A stretch of 64,000 bases of DNA from Moanibacter sp965226025. Lineage in GTDB: Bacteria > Verrucomicrobiota > Verrucomicrobiia > Opitutales > UBA2987. Shown here piece after piece: positions 16,099 to 24,526 of this stretch (position 1 is its first letter; each line of letters starts with the position of its first letter). The notes beneath the pieces were generated by a model. It did no database searches and was not told where the DNA came from. It saw only the letters and a program-made list of their open reading frames with translations. The translations under genes were made by a program, and so were the position numbers. The stretch spans positions 1,674,001-1,738,000 of the forward strand of contig CBDDCD010000003.1 of the NCBI GenBank assembly GCA_965226025.1, read 5' to 3'.

Positions 16099-18609
16099 TT
16101 AGAATTTGTAGGTAACGCTGATCTCCCAATTCGCGGGTAGTTGGGGTAGAACGGTGACACCGCCAAAGAGCCCTGGGAAATTGCCTCGGAAATAGCGCTC
16201 GTCGGTGATGTTTTTGCCAATGAAGCGAACATTCCCGCGCTCGGTGTTGTAGACGATGGCGCCGTTGACCAGAAAAGCGCTGGGCAGGGATAGTTGCGTC
16301 AATCGGTCACCGGCGACAGGCGCAATATAGGTGACGCCGAGGTTTGCTTCCCAAGGTCCGTTGGATCGCCAGGTCGAATTAAAGCTGAGAGTTTTGTCAG
16401 GAACGCCGGGGCGTTCCTCGTGCGCGACGTCGCAGCAACCATTCTGGTTCGATAGCGTTCCGCCCCAAAAATCGGCACCATTCACCGGGATTCCAGTCAG
16501 AAATTCAACCTGTTCGGGATTGAGAAACGCAAAATCCGCATTTCCTTCTACAAGGGGACGGTAGACGGTCTTCTGCCAGTTTCCAGCAAATGAGAAGGCC
16601 CAGAACTCGTTAGGTACGAACCGTATCTCTGCTTCGTAACCCGTTCCTCTCGTCGCCGTGACCGTCAGCTGCTGAGCGTTGAACGCCTGAAGGGTCTGCT
16701 GATAGACGGCAAAAGTATAGAATAGTTTGCCCTCCATCGCCTTACCCTTCAAGCCCCCTTCCCAGAGGCTGGTATTGGCCATGGGGTCACCGCTTCTCGT
16801 TATGCTGTTGGGAACACCACCAGTTTGGTCGGTCATGATCAACGGCTGCCGGGCGTTGGTGGCGTAGACATTGAAACCCATTGGTAGGTCGACGGTTGCG
16901 CTCAAGTTGTAGGCCCACTCCCACTTATCCGCCTTGTAGATGTTCCCGGCGTCGTCGTCGCGGTTGTTGTCGGCCAGTGCTTCAGTTTCGACATCCACGT
17001 AATTTGCCCTTCCACCGAGGAGGAGGTGTAAATAGTCTCCGACATGGACATTCGAGAAGATCCCTGTGCCGAATTCCCAGAAGTCGGTAACATCGGCGCC
17101 GGTCCAGTTATTCTTTCCGGGATTGTCCAGCGAATTGGCGCGCCGGTCGTTGGGTGTGCCGGTACCTCCGTTCAGAGAGAGATCGCGGCGGTCAAAGGTT
17201 TCCACAATGAAATCCTGAAATGTCTCTGCATGGTAGACTCGAATCGAGGGTGCCACTTGCCAATTAGCCCTCACATTGTCACCCAGCCTGGTATTTCCCG
17301 CTACAATCACTTTCTCCTCGATCGACCATCCGTCATTCCTTTGAGAAAATCCATAGCTGGCTCTCTTTTCACGGTCCAGAAAGTCGAAGAACACCTTGTT
17401 TGTAATATTGAGGTTGTCGCTTAAATCGAAGAACGTATCGAAGAAGAGGCCCAGGCTGTTCGAGTCCAGATAATCTCGCGAGTCGACCAGGACATCCGAT
17501 TCGTCGATTTTTGTGATACGAACTGTGGCCGGGTTAAGGGCGAGCACTTCATTTATTCCGCCAATACCTGTAGGCGGCACACTACCGAACCCCGGTACTT
17601 CAAGGGGAAAACCCAACCGAGCGTCCAGAAAATACGAAAGAGGAAATGTAATGTCTTGGACAGTTTGGGCTTCGAATTGGTCGAGGAAACCGTCTCCGTC
17701 CCCACCATGTTCTGCCAGATCGGGATTGACCAATGGAGCTCCCCCAATGTAGGTATTGCTGTCTACTAGAGCCTGCGTAACGCGATTCCAGCCGGCATTT
17801 TCCGTCGAACTGAAGAATTGATACTGCTCGCCGAATTCGATCCGCACGCGATCCGAGAGATCGATGTTGAAGGTCGACTGAACGATGATCTGGTCGGTAT
17901 AGACGTTGTTGTAGAAGCTGTCCGATTTCTCCAGAAGTGCGAAGAGATAGTATCCGCCTCTACTGTCTCCGAGAGTCATAGGACCGCCCACTTCTCCCTG
18001 GAGAACCCTTTTCTGCCACGAACCATAGGTGCCCATGATTCTTCCTTTGGGCTTTTCGTAGTACTTGCCGGTTCTGGCGCGGGCGGATTTCGGGATGAAG
18101 TTCAGGTATCCCCCGATTTTCCCAAAACCGAAGATGGGCGACGGTGGCCCGCGGACCACATCGACCCGGTCCGAGGCGCCAATCGGGGTCTGGTAGTTGC
18201 CGGGGTTTTCTATGCGTTTCATCCCGCGGAAGAAGGTCTCCCCGGGAGCGCCTCGGATATCGAGCTGGCCCGCTACACCGAAGAATGAGGTGGTGAAGGT
18301 GCCAGGAGAGAAAGCGACCAAGCCGTTGATATCGTTGATGCCGTATTGTTCGATCATCTCGGCGCTGATCGAGCTGACGGAACGCGGCGTATCAATAATA
18401 TTCTGGCCGAATCCGAATACGGAATTGACCGGAACTTGCGGCAAAATACCGACCGGATCGATCACCTCCTCTTCGATTTCAAATACGTCGAGCTCCTCGA
18501 TTTCTCCTTCTATCTGCGAGATTCCCGAATGCAGGCCGAAGAGTAGCGTAAGAGCCACGAATAAAGCAGTTAGATTCTTTGGGTTCACATTTTGTTTCAC
18601 CATTTTCAT
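16099..18609 (-). CDS. TonB-dependent outer-membrane receptor
   Basis: 836 residues with a signal peptide (NLTALFVALTLLFGLHSGISQ), a plug domain (DTPRSVSSISAEMIEQYGINDINGLVAFSPG, then DRVDVVRGPPSPIFGFGKIGGYLNFIPKS) and a beta-barrel ending NITDERYFRGNFPGLF ... EISVTYKF with terminal aromatic residue. The plug resembles siderophore-type receptors, though no ligand can be assigned. An acidic stretch after the signal (EGEIEELDVFEIEEEVIDP) may contain the TonB box. Not followed by a transport operon; the next gene on this strand encodes a permease. Confidence 0.93.
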   Translation of the reverse strand: MKMVKQNVNPKNLTALFVALTLLFGLHSGISQIEGEIEELDVFEIEEEVIDPVGILPQVPVNSVFGFGQNIIDTPRSVSSISAEMIEQYGINDINGLVAFSPGTFTTSFFGVAGQLDIRGAPGETFFRGMKRIENPGNYQTPIGASDRVDVVRGPPSPIFGFGKIGGYLNFIPKSARARTGKYYEKPKGRIMGTYGSWQKRVLQGEVGGPMTLGDSRGGYYLFALLEKSDSFYNNVYTDQIIVQSTFNIDLSDRVRIEFGEQYQFFSSTENAGWNRVTQALVDSNTYIGGAPLVNPDLAEHGGDGDGFLDQFEAQTVQDITFPLSYFLDARLGFPLEVPGFGSVPPTGIGGINEVLALNPATVRITKIDESDVLVDSRDYLDSNSLGLFFDTFFDLSDNLNITNKVFFDFLDREKRASYGFSQRNDGWSIEEKVIVAGNTRLGDNVRANWQVAPSIRVYHAETFQDFIVETFDRRDLSLNGGTGTPNDRRANSLDNPGKNNWTGADVTDFWEFGTGIFSNVHVGDYLHLLLGGRANYVDVETEALADNNRDDDAGNIYKADKWEWAYNLSATVDLPMGFNVYATNARQPLIMTDQTGGVPNSITRSGDPMANTSLWEGGLKGKAMEGKLFYTFAVYQQTLQAFNAQQLTVTATRGTGYEAEIRFVPNEFWAFSFAGNWQKTVYRPLVEGNADFAFLNPEQVEFLTGIPVNGADFWGGTLSNQNGCCDVAHEERPGVPDKTLSFNSTWRSNGPWEANLGVTYIAPVAGDRLTQLSLPSAFLVNGAIVYNTERGNVRFIGKNITDERYFRGNFPGLFGGVTVLPQLPANWEISVTYKF

Positions 18610-18751
18610 AGTTGTGCTCAGGTATATTACGGTATGTAGGTCTTCGAGAGGGGAGCAAGGGTTTTATCGCAAAAATGGGTCGTTTGGACTCATTGTTCCA
18701 ATTCTGAATAGGTTCTGTGTTTCACGGTAGGTGGATGTTTCGCCCGCCTTA

Positions 18752-18936
18752 GGCTCCCCCGGCCTTGTGCCGGGGTGGCGCTGATTCTGGGCTAGAGAAA
18801 CCTCGCCTCAAGCAGCCCCACACCCTGCTTCCCCTGGACGCGAACGCGTCCAGGGGAAGCAGGGTGTGGGGCAAAAATCAAGAATGGCCATCTGTAGCTT
18901 CAATCCCAGCGCCACCCCGGCACAAGACCGGGGCGG
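18752..18936. repeat. Composite hairpin element A (outer arms plus 28-bp inner stem)
   Basis: Outer arms: CCCCGGCCTTGTGCCGGGG then TGGCGCTG at 18757-18783, mirrored at 18905-18934. Inside, 18815-18842 and 18845-18872 form a perfect 28-bp stem with an AA loop (GCCCCACACCC...GGACGCG). The same architecture recurs at 63261-63449 with nearly identical outer arms but a different inner stem. It fills most of the 18610-19079 intergenic gap; nothing else is visible there. Confidence 0.85.
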
Positions 18937-19079
18937 CCAATAGCCGGAAGGTCGGTAAACGCCTGCCCTGGCAGAGCGACAAGGAAGATGCCGGTGTTGG
19001 AATCGGCGGTCGCTCACGAGACCTCCAGAAAAGAGTACACCGCCGGGAGATCACGAAGTAGAAGCCGACAGCTTCCTTC

Positions 19080-20873
19080 CTATTCGAAGAGAGGCACCAG
19101 TTCCATCTCCGGCACGGCCACGAGTCCCTTGTCCGTGATTCGTATTTCGGGGATTACCGATAGAGGGATGAGATTGAACCCCATGTAGGGTAGGGTACAA
19201 CCCGCTTCATTCCATGCTTTCTTCAGGGCCGTAGCCTCCAACGCGACTTCGGGCGCCCGCCTGTCGGACAGGAGACCGGCGATGGGTAGTTCAACCAGGG
19301 CCCTAACTTCCCCTTTGTCTACCACGACGACACCGCCGTTCTTCGATTTGAGAGTCTGGATCGCGCTATGCATGTCCGACGCGTTCTTTCCCGCCACGAT
19401 TAGATTGTGCGCGTCGTGACCGATGGTGCTGGCGACGGCGCCGGAATTGAGCCCGAAATTCTGAAGAAATCCGTGGGCGATGCCCCCATTTTTCCCATGC
19501 CTTTCGACAACGGCGAGGAAGCAGAGGTCGTTCTCCTCGAGGAGAGAGTCCCATTCCGAAATGGGTTCGGAGACCTCCAGTTGTATTCGGAGCGTTACGA
19601 TTCCGGGTAGTTCGGTGCGGATGACATTGACACGAAATGGACCGATTGGAAGATCGGGTGTAAGTTTCAAGTCGTCCGCAAAAGCGACCGTCCGATAGGC
19701 TCGGTCCGGATAGGTGTAACGATGATTCGAGAGCTGTTCATCGAGCAACGGGGTAATCGAACCCTCCTCGACGACGAGTTCACCCCCATACCAGGTGTTT
19801 TGAACTTCAAGATTGTTGTCCAGCAGGACGATATCGGCCCTCCGGCTGTGCCCCAGTCCGCCAATCTCACCATCCATCCCATACCGAGTCGCCGGATGAA
19901 GCGATGCCATGCTCCATGCCTCGGTCGGCTGCATGCCGGCTTGAACGGCCTGGCGCGTTACCCAGTCGAGACCGAAGAGAAAGAGGTCGTCGGCATCTCG
20001 GTCGTCCGTGCAGAGGCAGACTCTCTTGTGGCTCGATTCCAGTTCGGTGATGACTTTGATCGCTTCCGGAAGGCTGTGCCATGGTGTTGTCGGAGGCCCT
20101 CCACGGAGAAATATCCAGATCCCTGCTTCGATGAAATCCTCCGCAATTTCACGATCAATCGCTTCGTGAGTGTCGGTCACGCCACTGGCCGCGTAGGCCG
20201 CAACAAATTCCCTTCCGTAGATATGCCCGCATATGGGCCTCCCTCTCTTCAGCGACTCCGCAATGATGGCGTAGCTTCTCTCATCTCCCATGCAAACCGG
20301 CACAAAGTCCATCTTTTCGCCCAGAGCCACCGCTTCCGGCCATTGATCAAATAGGAATCCCACCTTTTCGGGGGTGAGATTGCCACCGGGAGTCTCGAGA
20401 TCCGGATTGGTTGCCGGTATGGTGCTCGGGATGGTAAGAAAAATGTTGAGTGGCGCCGCTCTGGAATCCTCCAACATCCATTCGATTCCCTCACGATCAC
20501 AGACATTGCCGATTTCGTGACTGTCGCAGAAAAGGGTAGTAGTGCCGTTAAGAAGGGCGCCCTCGGCATAGGAGCGGGCTGACATCATGCTCGATTCTAT
20601 GTGGATGTGGGGATCGATGAGGCCGGGAGCGAGGATTCCTCCATCGGCGTCGTAGGTGCTGCCGGATTCGCTCTTTTTCGCGCTTCCAGATGGCTGAATA
20701 GCCGCGATCCTGCCACCATGTACCCAGAGTTCCCGTTCCGGCAGAATTCGTTCCGTGTACGCAGAAAGAGTTCGGGCGCCCGCGATAACGAGCTCAGGTG
20801 GACGGCGGCCTGAGGCGACATCCGCGAGTTCGCGGGTCATCGTATGGAGGGGTGGGACTGACATCCGGTTCAT
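19080..20873 (-). CDS. ade: Adenine deaminase
   Basis: Hydrolyses adenine to hypoxanthine and ammonia. 597 residues, right size. Amidohydrolase signature APGLIDPHIHIESSMMS, FCDSHEIGNVCDREG, GHIYGREFVAAYAASGVTDTHEA, CTDDRDADDLF with the metal Asp, and the C-terminal domain with GLNSGAVASTIGHDAHNLIVAGKN. The enzyme uses a binuclear Fe/Mn site. Neighbouring NCS2 permease suggests purine-base uptake and use. Alternative start at the second Met (MSVPPLH) is possible. Confidence 0.93.
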   Translation of the reverse strand: MNRMSVPPLHTMTRELADVASGRRPPELVIAGARTLSAYTERILPERELWVHGGRIAAIQPSGSAKKSESGSTYDADGGILAPGLIDPHIHIESSMMSARSYAEGALLNGTTTLFCDSHEIGNVCDREGIEWMLEDSRAAPLNIFLTIPSTIPATNPDLETPGGNLTPEKVGFLFDQWPEAVALGEKMDFVPVCMGDERSYAIIAESLKRGRPICGHIYGREFVAAYAASGVTDTHEAIDREIAEDFIEAGIWIFLRGGPPTTPWHSLPEAIKVITELESSHKRVCLCTDDRDADDLFLFGLDWVTRQAVQAGMQPTEAWSMASLHPATRYGMDGEIGGLGHSRRADIVLLDNNLEVQNTWYGGELVVEEGSITPLLDEQLSNHRYTYPDRAYRTVAFADDLKLTPDLPIGPFRVNVIRTELPGIVTLRIQLEVSEPISEWDSLLEENDLCFLAVVERHGKNGGIAHGFLQNFGLNSGAVASTIGHDAHNLIVAGKNASDMHSAIQTLKSKNGGVVVVDKGEVRALVELPIAGLLSDRRAPEVALEATALKKAWNEAGCTLPYMGFNLIPLSVIPEIRITDKGLVAVPEMELVPLFE

Positions 20874-20917
20874 GAGGTCGTTTTATGAATGCGGACTTTC
20901 CGGATCAACCCCATATT

Positions 20918-21044
20918 GGGAATCTGTCGGGCTTTCCGTCGCCGCTTCGCTGTGCCGTGACAAGTGCACTTCGTAACAGACCTGAACTTCGGATCGCAGG
21001 TTGACGGTTGTAAACGGCGACCAAATTCATACCGACAGATTCTT
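20918..21044. repeat. Dispersed palindromic repeat, extended copy
   Basis: GGGAATCTGTCGGGC ... CCGACAGATTCTT. The interior in reverse orientation (ATGAATTTGGTCGC, TACAACCGTCAACCTGCGAT, GAAGTTCAGGTCT) is nearly the same as in the copy at 59892-59990. It abuts another copy at 21045, and the pair takes up much of the 540-bp gap 20874-21415. Confidence 0.8.
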
Positions 21045-21114
21045 CTAGGAGTCGGACGAACCTGGTCACTTGCCAAGCAATCGAACGTCTAAGTCCGACA
21101 GAAAGACTCCTAGC
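21045..21114. repeat. Dispersed palindromic repeat, short form
   Basis: CTAGGAGTCGGACGAACCTG ... AAGTCCGACAGAAAGACTCCTAG. The interior (GGTCACTTGCC, AAGCAATCGAACGTCTAAG) is the reverse complement of the 59649 and 23606 copies. Beyond it, to 21415, only a weak partial match (CCGACATCTTCCCTGG at 21179) was seen. Confidence 0.8.
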
Positions 21115-21415
21115 GTTCTAATTCCTTGGAAAAGATTTACCATCTGGGTTTATTCGTGATTTGCGCCGGATTCCACCACCGACATCTTCCCTGGCTCTCT
21201 GCTTGGTCGCAGGTTCGTGTTGAGCGTCATTGAGGCTCCGGCGCCCAAGAGACGCTAAACAGGTACGGCGGCAGAGAGGGAAATGATTCAACCGAACACT
21301 CTTCGCACCTAAAGCGCCGGGGAATTCCGTCGAAATCTATACTGTCGACCGGTTCGGACCTTGAGGCAGCGAGTCGCTCTTTGTCGAAAAGGCTGATAGG
21401 TTCGCACTATCTCCG

Positions 21416-21877
21416 ATGAAAAAAGTATTCATAATCGAGGATGAGGCTGTCTTGAGGGACCTTTTTCTCGAGTACTTCGAAACTGCTGAGCTGGGCTTTG
21501 AGGTCATTGGCAGCAACGGTGATGGGGGTGAAGCGCTCCGTGAATGTATCCGGCTCAGGCCGGATCTGGCCATCGTTGACATCCGATTACCCGAAGTTAA
21601 CGGCCTTGAGATTCTCCACCTTCTGAAGACGAAAGTGCCGGAGACAAAGGTCCTCATCTTTACGGGAAACGTAACCGATCACTCCCTCAAGACAGCAATT
21701 CACGGAAATGCAGACGGCTTTATCGAGAAATCGGCTGGCCTCGAGCAAGTCCAATTGGCGATTAAGTCGATGTTCTCCGGCAAGACCTACTACAGCCCGG
21801 TGATCTACCAGAGAATACTATCGCTGATGCCGGAACACCTCGCTGGGATCGACAGTCGGGTGGCTGTGCCAGGGTAA
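21416..21877 (+). CDS. Response-regulator receiver protein without visible output domain
   Basis: 153 residues. CheY-like receiver: acidic pair IIEDEAVLRDLF, phosphoacceptor Asp in LAIVDIRLPEVNG, switch Thr in VLIFTGN, and Lys in FIEKSAG. Receivers of this NarL/FixJ type are usually followed by a LuxR-type helix-turn-helix, which is absent; the protein ends 30 residues after the receiver, three bases before a dispersed repeat that holds the IS110 element. It may be a natural single-domain regulator or a gene cut short at the repeat. No kinase nearby. Confidence 0.85.
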   Translation: MKKVFIIEDEAVLRDLFLEYFETAELGFEVIGSNGDGGEALRECIRLRPDLAIVDIRLPEVNGLEILHLLKTKVPETKVLIFTGNVTDHSLKTAIHGNADGFIEKSAGLEQVQLAIKSMFSGKTYYSPVIYQRILSLMPEHLAGIDSRVAVPG

Positions 21878-21880
21878 GTT

Positions 21881-21891
21881 CCTAGGAGTCT
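21881..21891. repeat. Left piece of a dispersed repeat split by IS110, including core CT
   Basis: CCTAGGAGTCT. Joined to 23606 onward (GTCGGAC...) it rebuilds a standard short-form repeat. The final CT at 21890-21891 is the probable recombination core, repeated at 23604-23605. Confidence 0.85.
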
Positions 21892-21897
21892 TATAGT
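21892..21897 (+). promoter_or_regulatory. -10 half of a junction promoter (TATAGT)
   Basis: First bases of the IS110 left end. When right and left ends join in the excised circle, this hexamer stands 17 bp after TTGACG at 23583-23588, a near-consensus sigma-70 promoter directed into the bridge RNA. In the inserted state the two halves are separated. Confidence 0.75.
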
Positions 21898-21901
21898 AGC
21901 T

Positions 21902-22185
21902 CCAAGTTATTCATCAGTGGGGCCGAGTGGAGCCGTAGGAGTAACTCGGCGAGGCCCCATTGTGAGTAACTTGGCAGAAGCTGGGTTGGCTATGAGGCAA
22001 GGAGTTTGTTTCTCTAGAGGAGTTAATTTTCAAAGGCGGCCGTCCACTACGAACTTAGGAGGCAGTCGTGAGACGACTTCCGACAGAATTTCGAGTAGAC
22101 GGCTTGCCTGGATGACCGATAACGAACCCTCAGTTTGTATCCTCATAGCAGGATCCACTATAAGAACTTCGCCTGGACATCCAGC
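21902..22185 (+). ncRNA. Predicted IS110 bridge RNA
   Basis: Three folded units by eye. (1) 21902-21974: CCAAGTTA..TCA..TGGGGCC pairs with GGCCCCA..TGA..TAACTTGG. (2) Target loop: outer stem 22040-22053 with 22090-22102, inner stem AGTCGT-GAG-ACGACT (22064-22078); the left internal strand 22056-22061 reads TAGGAG, as in the left target, and the right strand 22079-22086 TCCGACAG is the exact complement of target CTGTCGGA. (3) Donor loop: outer GGATG (22110-22114) with CATCC (22178-22182), inner ATCCT-CATAGC-AGGAT; 22128-22136 CCTCAGTTT equals the right end at 23594-23602, and 22157-22164 ACTATAAG is the complement of CTTATAGT at the left junction. This matches the bridge-RNA plan known from IS621. 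Exact RNA ends are not known. Confidence 0.85.
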
Positions 22186-22228
22186 GCCTTTGAAAACCAC
22201 AAAACGAATAAAACAGAAGGGAAGGTAA

Positions 22229-23551
22229 TTGATCAAAGGGATGCAGAAAAGCGAAAAAACTAATCCATACAGTGTGGTTATAGGGATCGATTGGGCGGAT
22301 CAGAAAAATGATCTTTGGATGATCGAGAGGGAAACGGCAGGAGGGAGTCACCGGCAGGTGGCTCAGGATGCGATAGCGTTGCATGGTTTTGCCGTGGAGA
22401 TGAGAGAAAGGTATGGGCGTGAGGGAAAGCGCGTCGCCATCGTGGTGGATCAGAAGCGTGGCGGGTTGATCAATTTTCTGATCGGATTGGAGTTTGTCGA
22501 TATCTATCCGGTGCATGCGGCCAGTGCGAAGGATTATCGACAGGCATTGTATCCTTCCAGGGCCAAGAGCGATCCGGTCGATGCGCAATTGCACGCGGAA
22601 TTTTTCCTCAAACATCCCGAGCACTTTGAGAAGTGTCTGAGACCGGACAGTGTGGAGACGCGCGAGCTCAACCTGTTGTGTGAGGACCGGCGTGGATTCG
22701 TCGATCAGGCGACTCGCTTCGAGCAGCAATTGTGCAGTTGTCTGAAGCAGTATAACCCATTGGTGTTGAAACTGTTCAATGACTTGGGCAGTGCTATGTG
22801 TCTGCGCTTTGTTCTACGCTGGCCGACGCTTAAGAAGGTCAAGAGCGCATCGGCGCAAGGGTTGCGAAAGTTCTTTTATAAGCATAACAGCCGCAGCGCC
22901 GCGAAAATCCAGGAGCGCCTGGAGTTGATCGGCCGGGAAGAGGCCTTGACCGAGGATCCTGCGACTCTGGAGGCGTACAGTCGCAAAGCGCAGACTCTGG
23001 CCAAACAGCTTTTGGCCCTGCAACCGCAGATCGAGGCCTACGAGGAGCGTATCAAGGAACTTTTTCGCACCCATCCCGATGCCCCTATGTTCAGCGGCCT
23101 TCCCGGAGCCGGCGAGGCCCTCAGCCCTCGGCTGCTGTGCGCCTTTGGGACCGATCGTTCGCGTTTCGAAACGGCCCGGAACATGACCCAGTGGAATGGT
23201 TCAGCTCCAGTCACCATCAGCAGCGGTCAGCACAAAAACAGCAGCCAGGCAAAACGACTGGTCACCTGGCGGTGGTCCGCGCCCACCTTTGTCCGCCAGA
23301 GCTTTGTTGAATTTGCCGCCCATTCGATCCGAAACTGCGACTGGGCCAACACCTACTATCAAATTAAAAAAGAACAGGGCAAATCCCGCCAAACCATCCT
23401 TCGAGCGCTCGCTCTGAAGTGGACCCGCATTCTCTTTCGCTGCTGGCAAAATAACCAGAATTACGACGAGCACAGATACCTCCAATCACTCCAAAGGCGC
23501 GGTTCACCGGTATGGCATAGACTCCAGCAACTAAACGGCCACGCCCTCTAA
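22229..23551 (+). CDS. IS110-family transposase (DEDD recombinase)
   Basis: 440 residues. N-terminal RuvC-like DEDD domain: VVIGIDWADQKNDLWMIE (Asp), VAIVVDQKRGGLI, YPSRAKSDPVDAQLHAEFF (two Asp). The middle is helical. The C-terminal Transposase_20 region has FSGLPGAGEALSPRLLCAFG, then NGSAPVTISSGQHKNSS, with the serine expected to attack DNA. The enzyme would work with the bridge RNA encoded just upstream. A TTG at 22229 preceded by GGGAAGG is a credible start; the ATG at 22241 is the alternative. The gene looks intact. Confidence 0.93.
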   Translation: MIKGMQKSEKTNPYSVVIGIDWADQKNDLWMIERETAGGSHRQVAQDAIALHGFAVEMRERYGREGKRVAIVVDQKRGGLINFLIGLEFVDIYPVHAASAKDYRQALYPSRAKSDPVDAQLHAEFFLKHPEHFEKCLRPDSVETRELNLLCEDRRGFVDQATRFEQQLCSCLKQYNPLVLKLFNDLGSAMCLRFVLRWPTLKKVKSASAQGLRKFFYKHNSRSAAKIQERLELIGREEALTEDPATLEAYSRKAQTLAKQLLALQPQIEAYEERIKELFRTHPDAPMFSGLPGAGEALSPRLLCAFGTDRSRFETARNMTQWNGSAPVTISSGQHKNSSQAKRLVTWRWSAPTFVRQSFVEFAAHSIRNCDWANTYYQIKKEQGKSRQTILRALALKWTRILFRCWQNNQNYDEHRYLQSLQRRGSPVWHRLQQLNGHAL

Positions 23552-23582
23552 ACAGAAAATGAGTACTATTTTAAAAAATCCC

Positions 23583-23588
23583 TTGACG
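23583..23588 (+). promoter_or_regulatory. -35 half of a junction promoter (TTGACG)
   Basis: Located in the IS110 right end, 17 bases before the left-end TATAGT once the ends are joined (counting the CT core). Confidence 0.75.
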
Positions 23589-23605
23589 GACCACCTCAGT
23601 TTTCT

Positions 23606-23664
23606 GTCGGACGTTGTCGTTCGATTGCTTCGCAAGTGACCAGGTTCGTCCGACAGACTCCTAG
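23606..23664. repeat. Right piece of the dispersed repeat split by IS110
   Basis: GTCGGACGTTGTCGTTCGAT ... GTTCGTCCGACAGACTCCTAG; interior GATTGCTTCGCAAGTGACCAG is close to that of the copy at 59649-59714. Confidence 0.85.
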
Positions 23665-23729
23665 CCTGAACGGGTCGGAGGCGCCGCGAGGAGCACGTGT
23701 CGACGAATGTTTGACATACCCGGAATCTC

Positions 23730-23954
23730 ATGACCTCGATCGTCGATCACGCCTTCGGTTGCGATTATCGACTGCCGGTGGATGAAGGAAACAGGCTCTT
23801 CCAATCGAAGAGCGTAATCGCAGGCGTAATCGAAACTCGAAACGGGAGATTCAATCGCAATTCACCATTCGATGACGGTTATTTTCATACGTTTTTGACT
23901 ATCTTCGGTCTCGACTTTCAAGGGTGCCGCCATACTCTTGAAAAGGGGAAATGA
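23730..23954 (+). CDS. Small hypothetical protein, perhaps the 3' remnant of a pilin-cluster gene
   Basis: 74 residues, no family recognised. Its stop overlaps the start of the next pseudopilin gene by four bases (ATGA), which argues for translational coupling and for the frame being real. The 5' side lies close to the dispersed repeat and IS110 insertion, so an upstream part may be missing. Confidence 0.4.
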   Translation: MTSIVDHAFGCDYRLPVDEGNRLFQSKSVIAGVIETRNGRFNRNSPFDDGYFHTFLTIFGLDFQGCRHTLEKGK

Positions 23955-24526
23955 TCCGGTTTTACAAAGGCGTTCGACCTCCCGTTCAGCCCTCTCCTGC
24001 TGAAAGGGGCTTTATTCTGGCCGAGGTGATTGTGGTATTGTCGCTGTCGGTGAAGGCGCTTGCAATTATCGCGGTATCGATCACCTCGATCATGCGACAT
24101 AGCGCCAGCCTGTCCCACCATTCGGCGATGAATTCCCAAGCCAAGCGGACGGTGGACAGCTTTAATTCGGATGTTCGGACCGCCACCGAGATTGTGGCGC
24201 CATTGGCCGACGGGTTCCAATTGGAAATTCCCGATGGGGCCGGAGGGTCCGATACGGTGGAGTATGACTTCGACGACATCGCTGACACCCTTTCCAGAAT
24301 TGAAGAACCGGGCATGGCCGGTGAGGTCACAAAATTATTGATGGATAATATCGACAGCCTATCCTTCAGCTACATTACTTTGGACGGAAACAGTACGAAC
24401 AAAGCGATCGAAGTTAAGAAAATCCAAATGACGGCAAGATTGGCGCGCGGGAACGGTGTCGAAAAAGTCGTTTACCATGATGTGTCGGCAAGAGCCTTGA
24501 TGCGTAACAAAGGTTCCAGTAATTGA
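23951..24526 (+). CDS. Prepilin-like (pseudopilin) protein
   Basis: 191 residues with a type IV prepilin leader: short charged N-terminus, then the cleavage/methylation motif RG|FILAEVIVVLSLSVKALAII with Glu at position +5, a single hydrophobic helix and a soluble domain. The size and the SxDSFNSDVRTA region resemble minor pseudopilins of the GspJ/PilW type. It is followed with overlap by a PilX-like gene and further on by a GspE/PilB ATPase, so it belongs to a type II secretion or type IV pilus apparatus. Confidence 0.75.
   Translation: MIRFYKGVRPPVQPSPAERGFILAEVIVVLSLSVKALAIIAVSITSIMRHSASLSHHSAMNSQAKRTVDSFNSDVRTATEIVAPLADGFQLEIPDGAGGSDTVEYDFDDIADTLSRIEEPGMAGEVTKLLMDNIDSLSFSYITLDGNSTNKAIEVKKIQMTARLARGNGVEKVVYHDVSARALMRNKGSSN

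Larger units (their letters stand above)
21892..23605 (+). mobile_element. IS110-family element with predicted bridge RNA
   Basis: Boundaries come from restoring the interrupted repeat: CCTAGGAGTCT | element | GTCGGACG, with the dinucleotide CT at both junctions and no inverted terminal repeats, as in IS110/IS621. The element has a long 5' non-coding end (about 340 bp) holding a structured RNA, the transposase at 22229-23551 and a short right end. Insertion changed no gene; it landed in the repeat behind the receiver gene. Confidence 0.9.
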
